From assembly GCA_002371215.1 (NCBI GenBank), contig DFGL01000014.1:1-17103 (forward strand): 17,103 nucleotides of DNA, given 5' to 3'. Position numbers and translations under genes: made by a program. Positions 6,587 to 14,400 of the stretch are shown piece after piece. Each line of letters starts with the position of its first letter. Positions within the stretch are counted from its first letter, which is position 1. Source of the DNA: Ruminococcaceae bacterium UBA3751. Lineage in GTDB: Bacteria > Bacillota > Clostridia > Oscillospirales > Acutalibacteraceae. The notes below the pieces were generated by a model. The model was given only the letters and a program-made list of their open reading frames with translations, had not been told where the DNA came from and ran no database searches.

Positions 6587-7711
6587 ATGAACGGAAAGAA
6601 AGTTCTCGGCATGATATTTGCCAATATCCACGAGGAAGCGCTTGACGCGCTCACAAATATGAGAACGATGGGTTCTGTTCCCTTCTGTTCCCGTTACAGA
6701 CTTATTGACTTTCCGCTTTCCAATATGGTTGAAGGTCAGATTACAAAAATCGGCGTTGTTACTAACGCTAACTTCAATTCACTGATGGACCACGTTGGCA
6801 CAGGCAAGCCCTGGGATTTATCAAGAAAGACGGACGGACTTTACCTACTTCCCCCGTATTCGCTTAATTCAACAACAATGTGGGGCAACCGCATTGACGC
6901 TATTTACGGCAATATGGGCTTCCTTGACCAGAGCAATCAGGAATACGTTCTTATGACAGACTGCTACAATATTATGAGCATTGACTATTCAAAGCTCTTT
7001 GAAGCTCACGAAAAGAGCGGCGCTGCAGTTACTATAGTAGGCGTTAAGGGCAAGCTCCCGAAGAATATGAGCTCACTGCTCGTATTTAACGACGTTGCCG
7101 CTGACGGAAAAATCAACGAAGCGGTGCTTGACCCCGCAACGGAGGATGAGGTTTTCTATTCCTGCAACATTATTCTTATTAAGAAATACCTTCTTCAGAC
7201 ACTTATAACAAACGCTCATTCAAAGAATGAGGTTTCTTTCCAGAGAAGCATTCTTATGAACTGCATCAACAGCGGCAAGGCTTACGCTTACGACGCTACG
7301 GATTGCTTTGTGGGTACCGTTGACAGCGTACAGAGCTATTACGATATTTCAATGTCTCTCCTTGAAAAGGAAAACAGAAGGAAGCTCTTTGCTCCCGACG
7401 CTCCTATTTACACTAAAGAGAGAGACGATATGCCTACCGTCTACGGTACGGAGGCAAAAATCAACAACTCCCTTATCGCAGACGGCTGCCAGATTAAGGG
7501 TACGGTTGAAAACTGTATCATATTCAAAGGCGTTAAGGTTGAAGAGGGCGCAGTAGTTAAAAATTCAATTCTTATGCAGGATACCGTTATCGGCGAAAAC
7601 AGCAAGGTTAATTACATCATTGCCGATAAGAACGTTAACATTAAATCAGGAGTTGAGCTTTCAGGCGCCGCTAATTATCCCGTAAGCCTTTCAAAAGATA
7701 CCAGAATATAA
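6587..7711 (+). CDS. glgD: Glucose-1-phosphate adenylyltransferase regulatory subunit GlgD
   Basis: A GlgC paralogue found in Bacillota. It forms a hetero-oligomer with GlgC and raises or tunes its activity. The fold is shared: RYRLIDFPLSNMVEGQITKIGVV matches RIIDFPLSNCVNSGIYTVGVL of GlgC, and GKPWDL and the hexapeptide-type C-terminus (about 290-374) are conserved. The catalytic signatures are lost. The GGxGxRL loop is replaced by FANIHEEALDALTNMRT (about 11-27), and SGDH of GlgC corresponds to MTDCYN. A purely regulatory role is therefore likely. AGGAGGT (6574-6580) lies inside the glgC 3' end, 6 bases from the ATG, and only two bases separate the glgC stop from this start. The 374-residue length is normal for GlgD. 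Confidence 0.95.
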   Translation: MNGKKVLGMIFANIHEEALDALTNMRTMGSVPFCSRYRLIDFPLSNMVEGQITKIGVVTNANFNSLMDHVGTGKPWDLSRKTDGLYLLPPYSLNSTTMWGNRIDAIYGNMGFLDQSNQEYVLMTDCYNIMSIDYSKLFEAHEKSGAAVTIVGVKGKLPKNMSSLLVFNDVAADGKINEAVLDPATEDEVFYSCNIILIKKYLLQTLITNAHSKNEVSFQRSILMNCINSGKAYAYDATDCFVGTVDSVQSYYDISMSLLEKENRRKLFAPDAPIYTKERDDMPTVYGTEAKINNSLIADGCQIKGTVENCIIFKGVKVEEGAVVKNSILMQDTVIGENSKVNYIIADKNVNIKSGVELSGAANYPVSLSKDTRI

Positions 7712-7741
7712 TTCGGAATTCGGAATGCGGAATTCGGAATT
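7712..7741 (+). repeat. Heptanucleotide tandem repeat, four units, between glgD and glgA
   Basis: Directly after the glgD stop there are four units of TTCGGAA (7712-7718, 7719-7725, 7726-7732, 7733-7739), followed by a trailing TT. The third unit is TGCGGAA, a single T-to-G change. The repeat fills about half of the 65-base glgD-glgA spacer, within the presumed operon transcript. It ends well before the glgA ribosome binding site. Confidence 0.85.
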
Positions 7742-7776
7742 AAAAGCACACACCTCTAAAGATTGGAGATTAAATT

Positions 7777-9204
7777 ATGAAAGTATTATACGTTGCCTCT
7801 GAGGCACTTCCGTTTATGGCTTCGGGCGGACTCGGCGATGTAGCGGGCTCGCTCCCCGCAGCGCTGAGAAAACGCCTTATCGGCTGCCGCGTTGTTATGC
7901 CCCTTTACGACAGCATTAAGCAGGAATATAAGGACAAGATGAAGTTCATCACCTCAATTTCCGTTCCCGTTTCATGGAGAAGGCAGTACTGCGGCATATT
8001 TGAGGCTAAATACAACGGAGTTATTTACTATTTCCTTGACAATCAGTACTATTTTAAACGCGAGGGAATTTACGGACACTATGACGACGCAGAGCGTTTT
8101 GCATTCTTCTCAAGAGCGGTACTTGAAATTATTCCGCAGCTTGACTGGAAACCCGATATTATTCATTGCAACGACTGGCAAAGCGCGCTTACGCCGCTTT
8201 ATTACAGCTGTTACTATGCTCAGGCACCGGGTTATGAAAACATAAAAACTGTTTTTACAATCCACAACATTCAGTACCAGGGCAAATACGGCAACGAGCT
8301 GCTTGACGACGTACTCGGCATAGGTCCCGAAAACTACAACCTCATTCAGTACGACGGACTTGTTAACTTTATGAAGGCGGGTATTGAATGCGCCAACAAG
8401 GTTACAACCGTTTCGCCGACTTATGCTAAGGAAATCCTTGACCCATGGTTCAGCCACGGACTTGACCCGATTCTCAACCAGAGAAGCTGGAAGCTCTGCG
8501 GTATACTGAACGGTATTGATACGGATAACTACAACCCGAAAACAGACCCGAATATTGCCGTTAACTATGATACTAAAAATTATATCAAGGGCAAAGCGGC
8601 TAACAAAAAAGCGCTTCAGGAATATATGGGAATGGCAGTGCGCGACGACGTTCCGCTTATCGGAATCGTTTCCCGCCTTGCGGGGCACAAGGGCTTTGAC
8701 CTTATGAAAGAGGTACTTGAAAAGAGCCTCTGGGAGCGCGACGTTCAGTACGTTGTACTCGGCTCGGGCGAATGGCAGTACGAGAGCTTTTTCAGAGAGC
8801 TCCACGATAAATATCCCGATAAGGTTGGCATTTGTATCGGCTTTGTTCCCGAGCTTGCAAGAAAGATTTATGCGGGCGCGGATATGTTCTTAATGCCGAG
8901 CAAGAGCGAGCCCTGCGGACTTTCTCAGATGGTAGCGCTCCGCTACGGTACTATCCCGATAGTACGCGAAACGGGCGGACTCAAAGACAGCATTACCGAC
9001 AGCGGCGACGGCGAGGGCAACGGCTTTACCTTCAGCAATTACGACGCATACGATATGCTCGGCGCTATTTACAGAGCGGTTGAGGGCTATCAGAACAGGG
9101 ACGGTTGGAAAATTCTCGTTAAACGCGCGCTTGAATGCGATATGAGCTGGGGCAAATCAGCTAACGAATATATTAAGATGTACAAAGCGCTCTTAAAAGA
9201 CTGA
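7777..9204 (+). CDS. glgA: Glycogen synthase (ADP-glucose type)
   Basis: A GT5-family, GT-B-fold transferase that adds glucose from ADP-glucose to the non-reducing end of alpha-1,4-glucan. The N-terminal half has ASGGLGDV (15-22) at the position of the usual KTGGL donor loop, then HCNDWQ (130-135) and FTIHNIQYQG (160-169). The C-terminal half has NGID (245-248), VSRLAGHKGFDL (298-309, with the Arg and Lys that bind the donor phosphates), and SKSEPCGLSQMVALRYGTIP (375-394) with the conserved glutamate. The 475 residues match the family length. The loop lysine (E. coli Lys15) is replaced by Ala15, which may affect donor binding. GGAGA lies 7 bases before the ATG. This is the last gene of the operon, and a strong terminator follows 9 bases later. 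Confidence 0.97.
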   Translation: MKVLYVASEALPFMASGGLGDVAGSLPAALRKRLIGCRVVMPLYDSIKQEYKDKMKFITSISVPVSWRRQYCGIFEAKYNGVIYYFLDNQYYFKREGIYGHYDDAERFAFFSRAVLEIIPQLDWKPDIIHCNDWQSALTPLYYSCYYAQAPGYENIKTVFTIHNIQYQGKYGNELLDDVLGIGPENYNLIQYDGLVNFMKAGIECANKVTTVSPTYAKEILDPWFSHGLDPILNQRSWKLCGILNGIDTDNYNPKTDPNIAVNYDTKNYIKGKAANKKALQEYMGMAVRDDVPLIGIVSRLAGHKGFDLMKEVLEKSLWERDVQYVVLGSGEWQYESFFRELHDKYPDKVGICIGFVPELARKIYAGADMFLMPSKSEPCGLSQMVALRYGTIPIVRETGGLKDSITDSGDGEGNGFTFSNYDAYDMLGAIYRAVEGYQNRDGWKILVKRALECDMSWGKSANEYIKMYKALLKD

Positions 9205-9213
9205 TATAAAAAC

Positions 9214-9240
9214 AAAAAGCACAGCGACGCTGTGCTTTTT
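9214..9240. terminator. Bidirectional intrinsic terminator between glgA and the 658-residue protein gene
   Basis: AAAAAGCACAGC (9214-9225) pairs perfectly over 12 bp with GCTGTGCTTTTT (9229-9240) around a GAC loop. The T-run on one strand and the A-run on the other make it work in both directions. It lies between convergent genes, 9 bases after the glgA stop and 11 bases from the 3' end of the minus-strand gene. Confidence 0.93.
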
Positions 9241-9251
9241 ATTATGTTTAA

Positions 9252-11228
9252 TTATTTTGAATATGCGGCGTTTCCGCTTGTTGTTACCTTTGCGGGCGGG
9301 TTGATTGTAATTAAATCAGCCGTGCAGTTAAAGATATACTTTTCAGCCTTGATGCTGATTATACCCGAATCCGCTGTAAAGCCCTTATTACCCTCAATCT
9401 GAATACCGTCGCCCATCGTACTCTCAAGAGTCATAACCGTTGCAGTATCACCCGCTGCAAGAGGCAGTACGGTGAAGTTCTTAGCGCGGATACAGTCGTT
9501 AGCGGATTTAATCGAAATATTGGCATTCTGCTCTATTTCTATATTGAAATAGGATTCCGATTCCACCTGAGTACCGTTAATTCCGGGAACCAGGGTAACG
9601 CTCTTTGTATCAATTCCTCTGCCTGCGCTGATAATTTCAAGCGTTAAGTTTTTAACCGTAAGTTTAGACTCACACTTAACAGCGTCGGAATCAGTAGTAT
9701 TTCTTGTATCGATAACAAGCCTGCCGTGACCGCGAAGTTCAAGCGTACAGTTACTTTCAATAGCGTTGCCCTTTCCGGATACGGTCAACTTATTCTCCGT
9801 TAAATCCTTAGCGGAAATATATACCTTGGGAACCTCGTTAATAACCTCTCCGTTTTCTCCCGCAATAGCAGCAACCTTGTTCTTTACCTGAATACAGTCC
9901 TTATCGCTATTGGTAATTGATACGCCCGCGAGCTTAACCTCGGTTTTAGCCGTAGCGTTAATATCGATGGTAAAGTTAGTTCTTTTGCCGATAATCTCAA
10001 AGTCGACGATTCCCTCGGGATGCGGGCTTAAATCAAGCTTATCGTTAATATCCGTAGTATTGGTTGAGGACTTGCCGAAAGAAGCATAATTAGGATTACT
10101 TACAGTTTCTTTTTCTATATCTATATAGCAGGTTGTATCAAGCCTGTACTCATCGCAGCGCTTACAGTGATAACGCCTGAAGCCGTCCTCGTCGGTAACG
10201 TAATCAAGGCTGTAATCGTGGCCGAGCGCAGGAACGATATCCTTCTTTGTTTTCTCATCAACAAAGCCGCAAACAGTACAGATATCAGCCGTAAATCCTT
10301 CTTCAGTACAGGTAGGAGCAACGGTTTTTTCTTCTAATATATGGTCGGTTCCCGCAGCCTTTTCAGTTATAGTTTTACTGCTCTCATCAACATAACCGCA
10401 TACTGAGCAGACATTGATTGTATATCCGTCATCAGTACAGTTAGCGGGTACGGATTTAACCTCGTACGGATGCGGCGCAAAAGAAGTATAGTTACCTACA
10501 TACTTATGACCGCATTTTGTGCAGGTGTAGGTTGTGTTGCCTTTAGAGGTGCAGGTCGGCGCGGTTACCTTGCCGTTGTCGTACTTATGCTCTTTGATTT
10601 TTGAATTAAAGCTATCGCCGCAGAGTTTACACTTATAAACCGTATAGCTTTCAAACTTATCCGTTGCCGGTACTGTTGAAGCAGCGTAAATATGGGTAGT
10701 TAAATCCTTTTCGCCCACTACCTTATAAGTCTTTTTACAGTACTTACAAACGTTGCTTTTAATATCCGCCTGAACGCAGGAGGCTTTTCTTATTATAGTC
10801 CATGAGGACGAGGGCGCGTGGGCTGTTACGGCTTTTTTCTTTGCCGAAAAAGCACCGTAAACCTTTTTCTTTTTATTCTTTTTGAACGCGCGCACCTTGT
10901 AAAAATATGTTTTGCCCGCCTTGAGCTTTTTGGCGGTATAGCTGTTTTTCTTAACGGTTGCGAGCTTTTTATACTTTCCGTTTTTTAAATCGGAAACGTA
11001 AACCTGATAGCCTGCAACGCCCTTTTGTTTTTTCCACTTAAGCGTTACCTTATTACACTTTGGCGCCGCCTTAACGCTTTTAACCTTAGCGGGCTTTTTA
11101 ACCTTTGAAGCGGTTAAAGCGGAAACGCTGTATTCGTTACTTCCTGCAAATGCAACCGACGACGCGCCGCAAAGTGCCGTCAGCATAACTACAGCCATAA
11201 TAATTACTGATAATACCTTTTTATACAT
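9252..11228 (-). CDS. Exported Fn3 / CxxC-repeat / beta-helix carbohydrate-binding-like protein
   Basis: A predicted secreted protein of 658 residues with no exact function recognised. Residues 1-28 form a Sec signal peptide (hydrophobic core VIIMAVVMLTALCGASSVAFA spread over about 9-28). Residues 46-136 look like a lysine-rich fibronectin type III domain (VTLKWKKQKGVAGYQVYVS, then KKLKAGKTYFYKVRAF). Residues 150-365 hold six CxxC knuckles (161/164, 200/203, 236/239, 274/277, 317/320, 355/358). Four of these have another Cys ten residues earlier, and most are followed by a histidine (for example LGHDY), suggesting metal-binding repeats. Residues 405-658 show repeated short beta strands (LTVSGKGNAIES, LTVKNLTLEIISAGRGIDTK, TMGDGIQIEGNKGF) like Cthe_2159-type beta-helix carbohydrate-binding proteins. 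No LPxTG motif is present. AGGAG lies 8 bases before the ATG, and a consensus promoter drives the gene. It is divergent from the LRR protein operon. Confidence 0.85.
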   Translation of the reverse strand: MYKKVLSVIIMAVVMLTALCGASSVAFAGSNEYSVSALTASKVKKPAKVKSVKAAPKCNKVTLKWKKQKGVAGYQVYVSDLKNGKYKKLATVKKNSYTAKKLKAGKTYFYKVRAFKKNKKKKVYGAFSAKKKAVTAHAPSSSWTIIRKASCVQADIKSNVCKYCKKTYKVVGEKDLTTHIYAASTVPATDKFESYTVYKCKLCGDSFNSKIKEHKYDNGKVTAPTCTSKGNTTYTCTKCGHKYVGNYTSFAPHPYEVKSVPANCTDDGYTINVCSVCGYVDESSKTITEKAAGTDHILEEKTVAPTCTEEGFTADICTVCGFVDEKTKKDIVPALGHDYSLDYVTDEDGFRRYHCKRCDEYRLDTTCYIDIEKETVSNPNYASFGKSSTNTTDINDKLDLSPHPEGIVDFEIIGKRTNFTIDINATAKTEVKLAGVSITNSDKDCIQVKNKVAAIAGENGEVINEVPKVYISAKDLTENKLTVSGKGNAIESNCTLELRGHGRLVIDTRNTTDSDAVKCESKLTVKNLTLEIISAGRGIDTKSVTLVPGINGTQVESESYFNIEIEQNANISIKSANDCIRAKNFTVLPLAAGDTATVMTLESTMGDGIQIEGNKGFTADSGIISIKAEKYIFNCTADLITINPPAKVTTSGNAAYSK

Positions 11229-11248
11229 AATATCAACTCCTAAGGCTG

Positions 11249-11277
11249 ATTATACATTACCAATCTTTTTATGTCAA
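11249..11277 (-). promoter_or_regulatory. Full-consensus promoter of the 658-residue exported protein gene
   Basis: On the minus strand, TTGACA (11272-11277), exactly 17 bases, and TATAAT (11249-11254) match the sigma-70-type consensus at all twelve positions. The predicted start near 11242 gives a leader of about 14 bases that includes the AGGAG ribosome binding site. Confidence 0.85.
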
Positions 11278-11343
11278 TTAAAAAACATATACATATAGCT
11301 AATTTTTTATAATTAATATTTTTACATATTTCATATATTTGCA

Positions 11344-11372
11344 TTTACAATATTGGGAATTTGTGATATGAT
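11344..11372 (+). promoter_or_regulatory. Promoter of the LRR protein operon
   Basis: TTTACA (11344-11349), 17 bases and TATGAT (11367-11372), with TGA directly upstream, form an extended -10 promoter. The start near 11379 leaves about 30 bases of leader before the ATG at 11410. A weak AAAGGG ribosome binding site lies 9 bases from the ATG. Confidence 0.65.
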
Positions 11373-11409
11373 AAAACTAACAATAAAATATAAGAAAGGG
11401 TTGTTATAA

Positions 11410-14400
11410 ATGAAAAGGGCATTATCTGTTTTACTTTCACTTTGCTTCATATTATCACTTATGCCGCTTACGGTATTTGCTGAGCCCCTCGGTGAAAGCG
11501 GTACCTGCGGCGACAGCGTTTCATATTCCTTTGATTCTTCTACCGGAACGCTTACGCTGAGCGGTACGGGAGCAACAAGTGATTATGATTGGCAGAATTC
11601 TCCGTTTAACGGACGAAGTGAAATTCAGAAAATCATTATCGACAGCGGCGTAACCGCTATCGGAAACAATATTTTCAGAAACTGCGATGAGCTCAGCAGT
11701 ATCGATATTCCCGATAGCGTTACAAGTATCGGAACGGGTGCTTTTCGCTATACGGGACTTACTGAATTTACGCTTCCCAAAGGTGTTACAAATCTCGGAG
11801 ACTACGTATTCATGGGCTCTGATAAGCTCACCTCCCTGTCCGTTGAGGAAGGCAATACGGTTTATGACAGCCGCGATAACTGTAAGGCAATTATTAAAAC
11901 TGCCGAAAACAAACTGCTTTTCGGATGTAATGAAACTGTAATTCCCGAAAGCATTACCGCTATTGAGAAATATGCTTTCTTCGGTGCCAAGGATATCACG
12001 GATATCAGAATTTCAAAAAACATAGCGGAAATCGGCGATGATGCATTCGGCTCCTGTTCCTCCGTTTTAAGCGTAACGGTTGACGAAGAAAACACTGTTT
12101 ATGACAGCAGAAACGGATGTAACGCGATTATTGAAAGTGCTACTGACACGCTGGTTTTCGGTTGCAGGAATACGGTTATTCCCGACGGAATAAAAGCCAT
12201 TGGCACAACCGCATTTGACGATTGCAGCGGTTTATCCGCTATAACGATTCCCGAAAGCGTTACTGCAATTAACGATTTTGCGTTTTACGGCTGCGGACTT
12301 ACAAGCCTTGTTATTCCTGCCGCTGTAAACGAAATAGGCTATGGCGTTTTCTCAGGCTGCAGCGCCCTGAAAAACATTACGGTTGATGCTGAAAACGCAG
12401 TTTACGACAGCCGCGATAATTGCAATGCAATTATTGAAACTGCTTCAAATAAGCTTATTACCGGATGCCCCGGCTCGGTCGTTCCCAAAGGCACGGTAAG
12501 AATCAGAGAAAATGCATTTGAAGCCTTTTATACAATGAAAAGACTTTCAATTCCCCTTTCCGTTGAACATATTGAGGACGGCGCATTCACCGATTGCGGT
12601 CTGCTCGACGTTTATTACGAGGGAACCGAGGCTGACTGGAACGCAATAACAATTGATGATAACAACGAAGCTTTAACTAATGCAATCAGGCATTATAACA
12701 AATATGAAATAACGAGCCTTACAGTAACAAGCGAAGCTGAGCTTATTGCTGCGCTTAACAAAAGCGAGGTTGTTGACGAAATAAGCATTGCAGACAGTTT
12801 TACCGTTAACAGCGACTGTTCAATAAAATATGACGCGGAGCATATTAACTACTACAGCGATACGGTTGTAACCGTAGAGGAAGGCGTTACGCTTACCGTT
12901 GCAAACGGCGGACTCTTCGGAAGCTTCCGGCCGTCTTACGATGGCGACGGGGAAACGCCTCCTTTCCCGAACGGAAGGGTTATAAATAACGGCAAGATTA
13001 TCGTTGATAACGGCGGCGCGCTTGAAGCTGATATTGATACGAACAACGGCGAAATTATAGTAAATAACGGCGGCTTTTCCGTTGTCTGCTGTAAAAACAA
13101 CGGAACGGTTACCGTTAAAGAGGGCGGACAGTACTCAACCACAATGGTAAGAGACGCCTTTAATAACGGCACGGTAAGTATTGAAAACGGCGGTATTATG
13201 GAATCCCGCTTCGGCAGCAAAATCATTAACGAAGAAAACGGAATCATCAATCTTGACGGAACGTTTAACTGCGGTTGTCTCGGTATGGACGGCAATGACT
13301 TCGCGTGGTTTGAAAACAACGGAACGGTAAACGGTAACGGCTCGGTAATTCTTTATGAGGCAGACCGTTCATTCGCCCCTGTAGGCAATATGGATGGTCT
13401 GATTGAAGTAATAATGGACGAGCTCGGTCAGACTTCACGTTTTGAAAATTGGGAAGATATAAATATCTTTAAAAAGCTTGGCGTATCTGATTTTAATGAG
13501 CTGAAAGTAGCTCTGCCTTCAGAACGTACCGTTGCAGGCGAAGCAGTCGAAGGCAATATGGACGTTATTATTGAGCTTGAAAACGATATTACAATTCCTT
13601 CGGACGAAAGCATAGAATATATGACAAAGTTTATTGTTCCCGAAGGAATTACGCTCACCGTAAGCGACGGCGCCGTTCTTTCCTGCGGTATGGAAAACGA
13701 CGGCTGCGTTAACGTTCTTTCGGGAGGAAAGCTCGCAACAACAATGGGCGGAGCTATTATAAACAGAAACGAGCTGAACGTCAGCGAAGGCGCAGAACTG
13801 ACAAGCCAGATGGGCGGCGAGGTTATTAACGAAAATAACGCAACGCTCTCCCTTGACGGCACCTTTAACTGCGGCTGTTACGGATTTGACGGGAACGACG
13901 TTGCATGGTTTGAAAACAGCGGAACGGTAAACGGCAGTGGAAAAATACTGCTTTATCAGGCGGATTCCGAGACAATGCCCGTCAGCAATATGAACGCGCT
14001 GGAGGAGCATGTTGCTCAGGTAACAGGCGAAACGGGCAATATCGGTATTGCCGAAGCGTGTGTGATTAATTTTGACACACGCGGCGGAAACGAGATTGCG
14101 CCGATTTACGTTGAAAAGGTCGGCTATGCTGTCGCACCCGCCGTTCCCAAAAAAGACGGTATGTACTTCAGCGCATGGTATAAGGATGAAAATCTAAACA
14201 ACTATTTCTCGTTCAATAATCCTATAAATGATAATTTGACGCTGTACGCTTCGTGGATTATTCCCGTTTCTGTTTCAAACTGGGATAAGACCACTTCAAA
14301 AGATGGCGTCGGCGGAACCTATGACGTAAACTTTATTGATGACGGACGCGGCTGTACCAATATGTCTTTCCCTGAAGGCAACGCTATACTCAGTTTAAAA

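Noticed and set aside
8110..8805. Long minus-strand open frame of 231 codons inside glgA
   Set aside because: It lies wholly within glgA, which has all its family motifs. It has no ribosome binding site or recognisable domain, and results from codon bias on the opposite strand.
12079..12480. Repeats in the LRR gene considered as a CRISPR or non-coding array
   Set aside because: The repeats keep the reading frame and encode LRR_5-type units of unequal spacing; they are protein repeats.
13428..14010. Two minus-strand open frames of 144 and 163 codons in the LRR protein gene
   Set aside because: They are antisense to a clearly repetitive coding region and overlap each other in different frames; no start signals are seen.
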